Origin: Siphlonurus alternatus
Taxonomy: Eukaryota; Arthropoda; Insecta; Ephemeroptera; Siphlonuridae
Reading direction: 5' to 3'
Assembly (NCBI GenBank): GCA_949825025.1
Contig: OX463778.1
Coordinates: 27,213,551-27,277,550, forward strand
Length of the DNA stretch: 64,000 nucleotides
Shown: positions 47,890 to 61,786 of the stretch, piece after piece
How the letters are laid out: each line of letters opens with the position of its first letter
Position numbering within the stretch: the stretch's first letter is position 1
Notes under the pieces: generated by a model
The model's input: the letters and a program-made list of their open reading frames with translations, nothing else
Database searches by the model: none
Told to the model about the DNA's origin: nothing
Made by a program: the position numbers and the translations under genes

Positions 47890-50800
47890 AACTTACGACT
47901 ATTTTCAATATAAAAAAGAATCATCAATACACAATGTTTCATTTTCATAAATAATGAAAAGTGTTGTAACATTCCCCCGCTTACTTCATAAATAAAAATC
48001 TCTGCGTGTCCCCCCCTCCCCCTAATGATCAGTGTGCAATGTGTGCGCTGACGTCATCAGAGTTTGCAGGCGATCGATTCACCCTCACGGCATGTCCGGC
48101 CTCCCATCTGTCCAAGTTCAGCCACGTCCGTCACGGTCTCGGACATGTCGTGCTGAAACTCTAGAAGCAAACATTGTGTCAAAATCAGGGAGCGTTGCTC
48201 TTCGCACTGTAACTTTGGAAATAATTAGCAGCTCAAAAAGTTTATCAAAACTTTTTCCAAGTGTTAGGAAATAAACAAAGTTCTAAGCTATTTTTAAGTG
48301 CTCTATAAAATAAAACTTATTTAATACAGATTGTTTTGACCGAACAACATTTGTAAAAAAAAAAAAAAAAAAAGATAAATTAGTTATAGGAAAGAGAATA
48401 ATTAACCTAAATAAATAACAACTTCATTTTAATACATGATATAAAAGTTGTAATTGTTTACAAAAAAAAAATACTGTTGAGTTCTCCCGTCTCGAAGGAA
48501 TCTTCTTCCATTGCTCAAAGTTTGCTCAAGTTTGACTGGAGTTGGGCAAACTCTGAAGCGCGGAATTACGTCAGGAGGGAGAAGATAGGCAGCAGCACCA
48601 CCTGTCAGTGAAACTGGTGGCGATGATACGTACGAGATAACAACTATACTCTCGTCGCAAAAAGCTTTGCCACGTGTCTGAGTATTGACGACAATCATGT
48701 GTGATCTGCATTATCTTGCTGGTGTTTTTTTTTATGTTGGTTTTGACGATTTATGTTTTTTATTAATAGTAACCGATTTCCAAGAAAATGTGTCATTTAA
48801 TAATAATAATTGTTTATTGGGTTAAAAAGACATAATTTGGAGGGAAAAATAATAATAAATAAATACCCATAACCCAATTGGTGAATGTAAAAGACGAAAG
48901 TCCATACACAAAATGCGTACATTCACCCATTTAATTATGATACACATAAAAAAGTTACTAATTTCAGGTAAACCTGCCTCTCCACGCCCTTTTGCTTACA
49001 AATATTAAATAAAAATATATAGTCGCAGTCTATTTGAATCTATGTGGTACACACTATATTATGCTATCGGTATTTTTTTTTTTACTATCATATGAGAGAG
49101 TGAAACGTTTAACATTTTGAAAATAAAAAATTACACTTAGCATTTAATTGGTGGAAAATACATCAAAAACAGCTGGGAAAATCTTCCAATATTAAATGGA
49201 CATGCGTCTTTTTACACTAAAGATATCAAAACCCATTATGTTTTCACCACTCTATGATAACAGAACAATTTTCACGTCAAATAAATCTGCAAGTACGAAA
49301 AGCGTGGTGAAAGAGAGTGGTTGATTAAAACCACAGCGGCAGCGCTATATACCAGACTCTCGAGGTTAATTTAGTGCCGCTCGAAATGCACGGCTCGCCG
49401 CCGGAGTGCAAGAACAAAAGAAGAGCGCGACGCAAAGCATTGACATTTTGCCTCTGAATTATTCATTACCTTCATAAAACCAAGACAAAACTTCTGTAGA
49501 TTTTTTGCTTGAAAAAAAGGTTAAGAATAAAGAATAAGGTAAAAATTATTATATCTCTTGTGTTGCTTTACTTGTTATAAACTTTTTAAAAAAAATAATA
49601 TGAAGTATGAAAAACTTTTTTGACATTATACCTTTTGTTATGATTTGTTCATGTGTTTTTTTTTTAAAGACTTAAAAAATATTACTCTTTTTTTTTAATC
49701 ATGTCTTAATTAAATTTAAAAGTGGAAACTTCTTGTACACCAAGTTATTAGCTGAAAATCGTAAAAGAGAAAACTTTCCTACTGTGAGCCTCATCCTGTT
49801 TTTATCTCTTTGTCTCCATATTTTTTACGCTTTGTTGTAATCTTTTGTATGCAACATTTTACATATGAGGTGGCGTGTGGACAAAAGGCTTCTTGAAAAA
49901 TGAAGTTTGAGACACATTGCTTCATTGCAGACGTCATAACACTGAAAATGGGAAAGTCACAAGTTTATTGAACTCTCAGATTTGAAGTCAATCACTGCAT
50001 TCGTCACATCAGAATGTGTTATTAATTGTGTGTATTCGATCTTAACTTCGTCCTTACTTATATAATAATTTTGATGTAAAATCACAACGTTTTGAACTTT
50101 TGTTACCTTCACAGGTGGCAGCACATGATAATATTATAATATATGTCAATTTGCGTCCAAAATAAGATTCTAGTTCTTATTTGATACTGAAAACACATCC
50201 TGTTATGGACATATTTATAAACTGCAAATTGCCGTTAAAACCATTTTTCAAGGAACTCAACATATGTTGTAATAAAAATGCAGTACGTCGTTTATATACA
50301 ATAAAATTTGGTGCCCCTCAATGCTAAATATTGGTTTTATGATATGTATATATAGAGAACGACTTTTTACACCTGTAGCACGTACTACCATTAAATGTTA
50401 TGGTAATTGAACCAACACTTGAGCCCGATTGGAGTACCATGCAGTGTTACGTCACAACGTCGTTCGCTTGCATAATGATTGAGTTGTTAGCTGACAATGC
50501 GTTGTTATAATGACGTGGCTCATAACAAGGAATTGTGGATTGTTTGGGGAGAAAAAATCATTTTTGTGGCAACAAGTGGGGAATTTTCACAATTTACACG
50601 TCATACGTCGTGGTTCTCGTGTGGTTAAGATGAAGAAATGTCGTTACAAAGTCCGTTACAATATCCGTGTATTTCTTTTGTTATACTTTAACACAATCAA
50701 AATTACACATCTTTAAAGACCAATTTCGTAATTTGAGGGTCCTCACAGCATCGCTTCAAACACACATACAAACCTCTGTCTTATGACAGTAGGTCATATT

Positions 50801-53800
50801 ATTTGGCGACATTTTATTTCTAATTTTCTAATAAGCAAATATATAATTATAAGAGAAAGAGAATATTATTGTCCAGGCGGTTTCCTGCATGGGTGAGACA
50901 ACGCTGCTGTCTTATAATAAGTTTTATATTGTAACTTATAAGGACAGCTTACTTATAAATAAGCATTGAGCTAACTGAATGCTCGTTTTTCTGAATTGCT
51001 TAATACTTATAATTTAATTAAAAATATAATAGTCTCATATAGGCTCTTATTGTATTTTATTGTTTTAAACAAATTATTTTTTAATTCTAGAACATAACAG
51101 AGGGAAAATTTGATATTCTCTATCAATACATATTATAATACTACATATTAACATGTTGTTTGCTATTTGCAAATTCAAAATCAAAAGAAAGTATTATACG
51201 TGTAAAAATATGAAGTCGGTCATTTTTATTATTCATTCAACATTTAATTCATCTTCAATCTTCATGTTAAAAAAAAGACAGGTACATTTTTATTTCATTA
51301 CCGTGCAATAAATATAAACTTTTTTAGAAAGGATAAATGTTGAACCATAAACATATACGTAGAAATAATCTCGATACATTGTAGAGTTTATGTCGTGGGT
51401 TGAAGCGATCTGCCGGACCGCAAATCAGCGCCCTCCGGTACATAACTCGGCGATCGGGCCTGCAGCGTCAGGTTACCTCGTGAGCACATTAGGCGCTAAC
51501 GTACGTCACCTGATGCTGGCAAGACCTGTTCTGGAGTAAATACCGAGCTTCTCAGATCTGCTGCCTCGAATATTAAAACGTTTTCTCGCCGCCAACTTAC
51601 GATTTCTTATTTATATATTTTTTTCACCATGCTCTTTTTCTGTATATACTAAATTATGTTGTCGTAATTGTGCATCATCAACACGATGAATTAGAAAAAT
51701 ACCACCATAAAAAATGTGCAATTCAATGTAATCACAGCATCTATAATATATAGTGGCAATGGGTATAGATACTAAAGTGCAGCAATATTGAATTAATGAT
51801 AAAAGTCGAGATGGAGCATCAAGTCTTACTGGTGCAAGAGAATGCAATGAATGATTTTCATATAGTACTATCATATAGTACAAAGTTTTGCATGAATGCA
51901 ACGTTTTTACTGTATCATATACTTATTAGTTTATTATGTTAATAACGTAGTTAGTTAATGTTGTCATTAAACCAAAATCTTTATTGGCATTATTTATAAA
52001 TAACAGAATGAAATTCCCTGTGTATTATATTTAAATTTATAGTTCTTGTTTTACGTTTATGAACAATGCTGTGGGATAATAATAGAGTTCTTGATTACAA
52101 TTGCAGCGCTTAGAAACAAAACCATTATTGTTTTTTCCCATGCTTCTCGAGTCGTAATACCCTCCCTACTATTATATATATATAGAGAGAAGTAAATAGA
52201 CGACAAGTCACACCCGGCGCCACTTGTCTACTGAGGCGCCGGCGTCTGAGGGGAAATTTGGCGCGTCAGTTCGAAAATGTCGCAAGATCGATAAGCATCA
52301 TCGCTCTCTTTTGTGGAGTAAAAACAGAGTAGGGGAAAACAAACGAAAAGAAAGTTATGGCATAACAAACCTCGCAATGGCTTTAGTCTCACTATACGCA
52401 CTCACATTACATCTCCACCCCCTCAACCCCTTGCAGGTGAATAATTCGTGAATTAAATTTAATATACATAATGAATAAGTTCAAAACACAATACGCAAAA
52501 TGTATGCAGGATCTTAAGTACCTCCGATCTTCCGTATTCAGCAGCAGATGGAAAAAGCTGTCGAGACGCGGTACTCTGGCTCCCCAAGCGCTTGTCAGTT
52601 AGCCCAAATAACGTCATTTTGTTAGTGACAGGCGCTCAGAGAGATAGCATAGCCCTCTATGGCGATATAGTTAGGGCAAAGTTGCGTCAGGCTACCTCCA
52701 TCTGAGATGCGCCTTGTTGACTTGCAGACATTGTCTCAGCTGTTTGGTGATCCTCTAAGTCACCTGCAAAATAAAATATAAAATTATTTAAAAAAAAATA
52801 AAAAAATTGTATACTTGAAACTGTTATACAAGTTTGAATATAATCTGATAAATTTCTCTAAAAGTTTCCCTAAAAATTAAATTTTCTGACAGTAATGGCT
52901 TTAATATTTTTTATCTGTATTTATACGAAAAATTCAAATTGCTTATTCAGCATATCAAAACTCAAAATTTTCAAACATATACTATAATACAACATGATAA
53001 GAAAGCAGGCATAAAAAAAATAATGTAATACAAAATAATCGCGTCTGAGAGTGTTTGTGATAAGGAAAATTTGCGTCCGTGTGACGTCACATGAGCACAA
53101 TGCGAAGATGCTAAGCCGGGAGCGAGGCGACGGTGTTTCCCAAGAGATAAATAAGTTATCTGCGGAACTGCTCGGCGGAGTATATAGAGATGGCGTTGCA
53201 TGGACCAGAAGAGATGCTGTGTGCCATCTCCCCTCCCGTCTTATCAACACCGTGCTCTTATATGCCATGTCATCCGCCTGCCGCCTATACAACATTGCGA
53301 GCATCAGAGACAGAGAGTACAAACTGATGCAATAAACAAGGAACCCCTAGCTATATACACTGATGCTGTAATCTGATCTAGAGATCACAGCAAAATTACA
53401 TTCGAACCATATTTATGAGATATATTATAGTTTTGATTTATTTTTATGTAGTCTTGTATACATTATTGAAATACAGTAAAGATAAAACATTTTCTTTTTA
53501 TGTTATCAACATAAATAAATTATTTTATTTTGTGAAATTGATTTTTTTGATACTTAAAATTATACATGTTTAGGTTAAACAAATTATGGGTTGCGTTTCA
53601 TAATTAATGTTCTGATGAGGTCACATAATGTTTGTTGTTCAACTTTGTTGAGCCAGCAACAGTGGGGTCAGCAATATTGTTCTTGAGATTAGTGGTAGAG
53701 TGGGGAGGTTGCTGCTCAAGTCTTCGGCAATACAGACTCCGGTCATCTTGGCTTATTGGACCCCCCTCTTTGGCTGAGCTGCTGGTAACTATGGCAACCA

Positions 53801-54246
53801 CAAGCATCAGGCGAGAATTGTAATTCCTTGAGCCATCTATTGTACAGAAAGCTGCTTATAACACCTTCTATCCGCAACAGTTCCTTTGAAGCAAAGAAGA
53901 AACTTGACACCAAATAAATCATTCGTTTTCCAAAATAAAATAAAGAATCATACACGTGTTTATATAATGTTTAAATCAGATTCTCTTTGGACAAGTAAAT
54001 CTGAATAAAATAAATCAAACATGTTTCATAAAAACACATATGATAAAAATATTAACTTTTAGAATATAGATCTTTCTTATAACAATACACCCATCATGCA
54101 ATGTTTCCTAGTTCATATTCTTGGGGCAGAGTCCTTTTTATAAATATGTTATCAAATTACGTTTAAGTACATTTTATCAAGTTTATCATAAAATTGTATC
54201 ATATAAATAATAAATTATAATTTATAAGTTTGAAACTTTTAATAAA

Positions 54247-54249
<3 letters not shown>
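47890..54249. other. Intergenic AT-rich DNA, nothing supported
   Basis: GC-richer patches occur at 48035-48165, 48480-48690, 49310-49440, 51400-51600, 52190-52330 and 53040-53260. Short frames through them lack domains and consistent splice context. An A-run of about 17 lies at 48357-48373. Confidence 0.4.

Positions 54250-54322
<73 letters not shown>
54250..54322. repeat. (AT)n microsatellite
   Basis: An uninterrupted AT dinucleotide run of about 73 bases. Confidence 0.98.
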
Positions 54323-54325
<3 letters not shown>

Positions 54326-55778
54326 TAATTCTTTATGTAGTTTACATTAAAAGTTTGTGTTTTTTCTTTATTTAAATTAATAACATTTTTATATTAAATT
54401 TTTAGATGTACTAATAAATTAAACTTCAATCGATCTTACATGCGCAATTTTGTTCTTTCTCTTAATATTAGGAACAATGGATAGATATAAATAATAAATG
54501 TATGCATCATGCACTGTTTAATAATATTACAAAATTACATGCAATGGCATTGTACAGTACATTATCATATGTGGTTTTTAAAGGCCATATACTTTTGTTT
54601 ACAATGATAATTACATATAGAGTTATGGAGTCTCACCGCAAAAACATGCCTGTGGTTTTCGATCTTACACTGGATTTATGCAATGACGTATCGTGTTGCA
54701 ATTGAACGGTGTGCAATGTTTGGCGGCGCGCGTGCTGTTGCAGCCTGACTGTGTGGCCGCCGCAAGGTCGGACGTGCCTCTCTTGAGCGTTACTCAACAC
54801 CTCAATACATAATGTTGGGAGGTCCGTCACTAATAATGATAAATATCCACCTGCGCTATTTGGTCGCCATATTCTAAATGAACGATGTTCCTTTGCTGAT
54901 TTTGACTTCTGCTACAACCACCGCGCATCAGTATGCATTGCACGCAACCTTTATTGCTCCGAATTCAGAACTCTAGCTACTACCGCGAAATTCTTTGGAC
55001 TCTACTTAATTAATTAAACTGAACTGATGAGCCTAATAATAAAAATTCCACAGCAGCAAACGTATAATAAAAGGTTTATGCCAATACATAATTTTAAACT
55101 TGCAAACCTAACTTATTTATGGAGTTAATAATTTGCGATCGAAAAATTGCTCCGTATATAGGATCTTACGTGCGCCCAATAGTTTTTTGCCGTTTTTGGT
55201 AGTAAATGGTAGGACAAAGGGATGGTGACGTCAAGATGGATGCTCATCATTATCAATTATCAGGTAATGCAGCTGCGACTTTACAACAGCTGATATTGGA
55301 AATGTAGCAATTTCCATTGTCTTTTGATGGTTGTAGTCATTGCCCCTGCTGCATATGCAACCCGCTCTGTTAGGGTGCTGAACAAGTTGCCTAACCTCAA
55401 GGCGGAATGACTGTCCATGCTTGGCACCTCGGCTTGAGTGTAACTTTCTAAAATTTTGACAATTTAGTAAAATCAGTTAAAATTTGATAACGACCATCAC
55501 GGTTTTATGCAAAATTGATCAATTTTAAATTTTAAGTCATTAAATAAAGTTGGTTGCCCAATTGATTTATTTTAAATATTAATTACAACTTTTATTACAT
55601 TGGAATTAACAATTGGAATAAATATGTTAACATGTTCCAGAACTTTGTCATTATTACAAAGCTAACTTCACGCGTGCGGCTGCCACCAGTGGTTGTTGTT
55701 TACCTGCGTAGTACGACGAGAAGAGAGCGCTGGCTGAAAATGTGTCACGTGATATACGATGAAAATTTTATTCATTTG
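54323..55778. other. Intergenic AT-rich DNA with one dispersed repeat copy
   Basis: Holds the gcaacccgctctgtt repeat at 55343-55402 and a GC-richer patch at 54715-54790 without a recognisable product. Confidence 0.45.
55343..55402 (+). repeat. Dispersed repeat gcaacccgctctgtt, copy 3
   Basis: Reads cccctgctgcatatgcaacc, cgctctgttagggtgctgaa, then caagttgcctaacctcaagg. It is very close to the inverse of 31851-31910 and to 38991-39046. Confidence 0.65.
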
Positions 55779-55959
<181 letters not shown>

Positions 55960-58900
55960 ATCAGGGACAATAGAGAATAGAGACCTAATACATCAATGGA
56001 GTCAAATATTATTTGTGGTAAGAGGTACCCGCGCATGAACAAAAATAAACAAATTTAAAAATATTTATAATAATTATTTATTTAAAACTCTTGTCAAATA
56101 AATAACAAAAGTTGAACCAATAAAAACACATCATGAACTTTGATCACATAACAACAAACTTAAAAGCGTTATTTAGCAGGAACGCAACAATATGCAAAGC
56201 AGTCTTTGTCAATATTAGTTTAGTTTGATTTGAATTGAAATAGTACTTGAAGCTGCAGAAATACATGAGCATGTTAAATGTTCCCAGGCCCTTGCACCAA
56301 AGATCGAACAAAGAGACTCGACGCTATTCAAAGAACATTAAAAAAAAACTGCGCTGGGGTGAGTGCAAATGTTTCCTCTCTGGCGGCCCTTATTGCAGCA
56401 CACACTGCGCGGGGCACAGGGGATCAAAGGGTTCTTCTCGAGGAGCCTCATGGTTATGCATGGGCCGCACAAGAAAGTAGACGTGGATGTCAACATAAAA
56501 TTCTGTCACAAACCTGTTGAGTATTGCATAAATTATACATAGTCCAGAAAATAGGTAAATAGAATGATACTTTTTACATTATAGCTTGATTTTTATACTA
56601 TATGCATGGTAAACACAGTTTTAATAACGTTGCTTAGGTTCATTTTACTACATCTTTACAATGAAAACTGGTTTTTGACTGACACATCATCCTGAAGAAA
56701 AATAGAAAAATGTTCCAAATATAATTATAATGCATCAGCTGATGGACATTTTATTAAAGAGACGCTAATTTGTTTGCGCAGCTGACAAAAAAAAACAGTT
56801 ATTAGGTAAGTTTTGAGGAAGTGATCTTGCATGATTGAGAAAGGATTCACTAAAGTTTAATTGGAATTTAATTATTCGTGTTTATATTACATTATATTAT
56901 AATTATTACACTTATCATTGTTGACATAAATATGAAATGACATTTATAATTGAACCGTGTGTATGATATTAGTGATGTTAACACTATCATATACTATATT
57001 ATTGACAACAATCTTATTTAGGCATCAATTTTGTGAATTAATGATTGATGTCATTGACGTCACGTGATAAACATTTCAATCAATTGAAGAATAAACTCCC
57101 AGAAGTATCACGCCTTTTTTAAATAATTAAAATTTAGAAAAAAAATCTATCGTATTAATTTAAAAATAATATATGATCTAATCATAAGTACTGCAAATAT
57201 TCATACTCGTTGTTAGCAAAAAGGAACCCCAATACTTATATTTTTGCACCTACTTGTACAAAATTTCTGAGGGGGGCTGTACAGAAGAGGGCGAACATTT
57301 ACATAGACTTGTGATTGTGGTGTGGGACTTTCTCCACCACTGCGAACTTACGGCGTGTCCACCGTGTAAAATCTCTGTAAAATGGACCTTATGTCCACTC
57401 GATGATGTTATCGTGACACTCGATTTTTTCTGTAGCGGCGTCTGCATCTCGTCATGGGCGCCATTTATTTCCCCTGGCCGTTCCTCATATTGAAGACATT
57501 AATAGTCGCGCCTGCTACTCGGCAGCAGGAAACCTGATCATGAGAACTGCTTCAATTAAGCAACAAGTAACCGCACTGTTAATATTCATGCAGGCTCATT
57601 ACAATGTTAAAAATTGAGTGTTGATGGTAGCATAATTTTGAAAATGAATGTTTTAGTGTTTCAAAGCATGCATGTCACGAGAGAAAATGTTAAAAGATTC
57701 CAATGATCGATATTGATTGTCTTACATAATATATGCATATTATTCAAAATTATTTACTGTACTATTTACTAAATTTACAAAACTGAATTGTTAAAAATAC
57801 ATTTTTCATTAAATAATGTATGAAATAGCTTAATATAATTTCCAATATGTGCATGCATGATAACGTTAAAAAGCATAATAAGAGAGCAAACCAAGTTTTT
57901 GCTGATTTGCATTAATCGCCCGATTTATAAAAAATATATGAAATCGGAACTTATTTATTTCGTCAAAAATCTATAAAAATAAAATATAAACAGAGGCCTA
58001 TGACGTCACGCAATTAGTTCTCCAAACTGGTTGTTTAATGTTAGTTCATACACAGGTTCGGAAGAATATGACGAGATTATATTATTTAAATATAATTATA
58101 ACTTTTTATGTTCTTATACTCTATTATTAATAATAAATATTAAATTAATATAATATGTATATAAATACTGCATATATACAGTCTACACATTATACATGAA
58201 CGATAAAAGTTTATGTAAATTATCCAACATAATTAAGATGAGCAAAATTCAGCTAATGCTATATAATATCAGAGCTAACCTACTCTATTATTTTTTTATT
58301 GAATTGTTTTGATTTATAATTTTGAGATTGAACTTTTATTTTCATAATATATTAATATGCCGTATAAACAGATCATACTTAAATCATATCAGTCATAGCA
58401 GTATTATACAGGAAGCTTGTGAGTGACACACTGATGACTGCTCTATGTCTGCTCTGCTCTCGTATCAGAAAACATGTTATGTTACTTACAGACCATGAAT
58501 GCCTCTCCTCGCGGTTAGTATCGCCGTCATCACAGCAGGCAGGCACGTAATTTTGACAGCAACATACCCGAGATTATTCGAGAATTGAGTAGGTGTGGTG
58601 ACCTTTGAGAACGCACAATATCTGAAAATATTTTGTATGTAGAGCGACACGGCTGCACCGAGTGACATTTGTCATGTTGAAATGTCACGAACAAAATTTT
58701 AGGCTTCACGGAAAAAGTTCATCCATGACACGGAACTTCCTCTGATATGATTAAGAATTCTCAGGCATGTGTAAATATTTGTGTGTGGATCCAACATACA
58801 AATATTTCATGCGTGGGACATGAAAGGATTATCAATATAGAGTGGAAAATTTGATTTTGCAGTAAAGGTACGGAGAGGTTTTAATGAAGTTTCATCGACA

Positions 58901-59153
58901 CGGGTCAGACTTAAAAATACATGCAAAATAACATTGGGTGTCTCTCTTGATCATCCTTCGGAAACTCAATTTAATGTTGGTTATTGGTTCAAAATTTGAT
59001 AGAGGGACCTCTCTGTTGATTGATTTGATAGAGCTCGAGAGGGTCTGTGATAAATAAAACCTTTACTTTAAAAAAAATAAACAAAAAAAAATGCATTCAG
59101 AATTTTATTAAAAACTGGCATTTCATATTATTTGTATACAAAATTTAAACGTT
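55960..59153. other. Intergenic AT-rich DNA, nothing supported
   Basis: The patch 57250-57490 is open on both strands (a minus frame of 65 codons from a real ATG and a plus frame of 79 codons) without a recognisable domain. The remainder is AT-rich. Confidence 0.4.
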
Positions 59154-59504
59154 GTGTTATAAATGATTATATAAAAAATCTATGAAAACATGGAAGAATT
59201 TTATATCGTGTAATTCATTATTTAATTATGATCTATGGATCAACGTCAATTAAGTTGATGATTACCTCCTATATAATTAAATCATACTTACACCTTAATC
59301 AACATGACTTAATCAGACCCTACTATCTCTCCTCTCGAAGACCCCTAAAATATTATTAAAATAGTGTAGTTTTTACTTTTGTAGTAAAATTGTTTAACAA
59401 CTAAGAAAAATTATTTAAAAAAATTAGACTACAAAAAGATTATGTACAATTTAACTCTTTCAAAATTAAATTGCTCCTTAATTCTTAATTTTTTTAGTGT
59501 ATAT
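59154..59504 (+). repeat. 351-bp direct repeat, left copy
   Basis: Identical base for base with 61134-61484, at an offset of exactly 1980. It begins GTGTTATAAATGATTATA and ends TTTTTAGTGTATAT. It is AT-rich and has no coding frame. It does not have TG...CA ends, so it is not a typical LTR. See the foldback element between the two copies. Confidence 0.97.
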
Positions 59505-59509
59505 GTTAG

Positions 59510-61136
59510 CACCCAAAGCCGAATTCGGGCAAAAGCCGAAAAAAATGCTCACATCTAGTTCTGCGCATCACGAAATGAGCCAAAGCCGAAGTGAGTTTTT
59601 TTTTCGGCTTTGGCGCATTTCATTTTGAACAAAACTAGATCTGCTCAAATCGAAATGCACCAAAGCCAATATGAGATTCCACTTCGGCTTTGGCGCATTT
59701 CATTTTGAGCAAAACTAGTTCTGCGCATCGCGGTTTGAGCAAAAGTCGAAATGATATTTTATTTCGGGTTTGGAGCAAAATTTTGAGCACATCTAGTTTT
59801 GCGCAAAATAAAGATGATTTTAATGACGAGATGATGTTTTTAATTTTAATGATATTAATTTTAATTTTTTAAAAAGAAAAATAAAAAACTAAACTTATAA
59901 TAAATATTAATATTGTGACCTAATATATCTTTCAAGCGCTGTTTAAAAATAAATTAATTAGGGAAAAAATAATAACTTTAAAATGTAATAATATACAGTA
60001 CACGTACATACCTTATAAAAAATATTGTAGAATCTGATGTTTTTATAAAACACTCCCCATTTCTGTCACTTAATTACTATTTGATGATGTTTTTGTTAAA
60101 TTAATAATTTTTTTGTTTTAAGAACTGCAGCTCAAATAAAATAGACATATATGCCACACGTTTTAAAGTATTCTTTAGATTCACTCGCTCTCACCATTAG
60201 AAATATAATATTGTCATGCACGCACTTGTAAATTTCATCGTTCTATTTTTTCGAACATTGTAGCAGCCACAATACATAAACATTTACGGCAATCAAATGG
60301 GGCTAAACTTCATTGCAGAGGTAAAGGCTACTTTCTTATCTCGTTGTACCGATGACAACCTGTATAGCATGATAGCCTAATTCTAAGAAATTGCAGCTAT
60401 AAGTATATGATTATACAGACTAAACTTGTTGGCCAACAATATTTGCGTGCGAGCGAGTGAATCTAAAGAATATACTTTAAAACGTGTGGCGTATATGTCT
60501 ATTTTATTTGAGCTGCAGTTCTTAAAACAAAAAAAATTATTAATTTAACAAAAACATCATCAAATAGTAATTAAGTGACAGAAATGGGGAGTGTTTTATA
60601 AAAACAACAGACTCTACAATATTTTTTTATAATAAGGTATGTACGTATACTGTTTATGATTACATTTTAAAGTTATTATTTTTTCCCTAATTAATTTATT
60701 TTTAAACAGCGCTTGAAAGATAATAAGTCACAATATTAATATTTATTATTAGTTTAGTTTGTTATTTTTCTTTTTAAAAAATTAAAATTAATATCATTAA
60801 AATTAAAAACATCATCTCGTCATTAAAATCATCTTTATTTTGCGCAAAACTAGATGTGCTCAAAATTTTGCTCCAAACCCGAAATAAAATATCATTCCGA
60901 CTTTTGCTCAAACCGCGATGCGCAGAACTAGTTTTGCTCAAAATGAAATGCGCCAAAGCCGAAGTAGAATCTCATATTGGCTTTGGCGCATTTCGATTTG
61001 AGCAGATCTAGTTTTGTTCAAATTGAAATGCGCCAAAGCCGAAAAAAAAACTCACTTCGGCTTTGGCTCATTTCGTGATGCGCAGAACTAGATGTGAGCA
61101 TTTTTTTCGGCTTTTGCCCGAATTCGGCTTTGGGTG
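59510..61136. mobile_element. Long foldback element, arms about 685 bp
   Basis: Left arm about 59510-60194 and right arm about 60447-61136, in inverted orientation and nearly identical, with a loop of about 250 bases. Ends are CACCCAAAGCCGAATTCGGG and the inverse. TTA lies on both sides (59506-59508 and 61137-61139), with one extra G on the left, compatible with a 3-bp TTA target duplication as made by PIF/Harbinger- or CACTA-type elements. The outer 300 bases of each arm are packed with CAAAGCCGAA, GGCTTTGGCGCATTTC and CTAGTTCTGCGCA motifs in both orientations, like subterminal transposase-binding repeats. The same 60-codon frame occurs in both arms (59690 plus and 60774 minus) by symmetry. 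No transposase is present. Confidence 0.85.
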
Positions 61137-61484
61137 TTATAAATGATTATATAAAAAATCTATGAAAACATGGAAGAATTTTATATCGTGTAATTCATTA
61201 TTTAATTATGATCTATGGATCAACGTCAATTAAGTTGATGATTACCTCCTATATAATTAAATCATACTTACACCTTAATCAACATGACTTAATCAGACCC
61301 TACTATCTCTCCTCTCGAAGACCCCTAAAATATTATTAAAATAGTGTAGTTTTTACTTTTGTAGTAAAATTGTTTAACAACTAAGAAAAATTATTTAAAA
61401 AAATTAGACTACAAAAAGATTATGTACAATTTAACTCTTTCAAAATTAAATTGCTCCTTAATTCTTAATTTTTTTAGTGTATAT
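61134..61484 (+). repeat. 351-bp direct repeat, right copy
   Basis: An exact copy of 59154-59504. It is followed at once by aattttttatttattt, leading into a short (TTTA)n tract. Its first three bases overlap the end of the foldback element. Confidence 0.97.
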
Positions 61485-61489
61485 AATTT

Positions 61490-61490
61490 T

Positions 61491-61525
<35 letters not shown>

Positions 61526-61529
61526 TCTA
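61490..61529. repeat. (TTTA)n microsatellite
   Basis: About nine TTTA units directly after the right direct repeat. Confidence 0.95.
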
Positions 61530-61694
61530 TTATCTCAACGCATTAAAATCCGATGATTTCGATGTGCATGATGTTCTCTCTAAATATTGCTTAAAAATAA
61601 CATGATAAATAAAATTGTGATTGTTGCGATACAGTGAGAAATTCCATTCATAAATCAGAATTAAACAAATTAAAAAAAAAACAAAAAAAAGTGC

Positions 61695-61701
61695 AAAAAA
61701 A
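61695..61701 (-). terminator. Pol III T-run terminator of U6
   Basis: Seven consecutive T on the minus strand directly after the conserved 3' end (CGTTCCACA) of the U6 gene, as expected for RNA polymerase III termination. Confidence 0.85.
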
Positions 61702-61746
61702 TGTGGAACGCTTCACGATTTTGCGTGTCATCCTTGCGCAGGGGCC

Positions 61747-61786
<40 letters not shown>

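Noticed and set aside
59690..60956. Identical 60-codon frames at 59690 (plus) and 60774 (minus)
   Set aside because: They are the same sequence in the two inverted arms of the foldback element, with no domain.
59154..61484. LTR retrotransposon with 351-bp LTRs
   Set aside because: The direct repeats lack TG...CA ends, there is no primer-binding site, polypurine tract or coding region, and the interior is a large inverted repeat.
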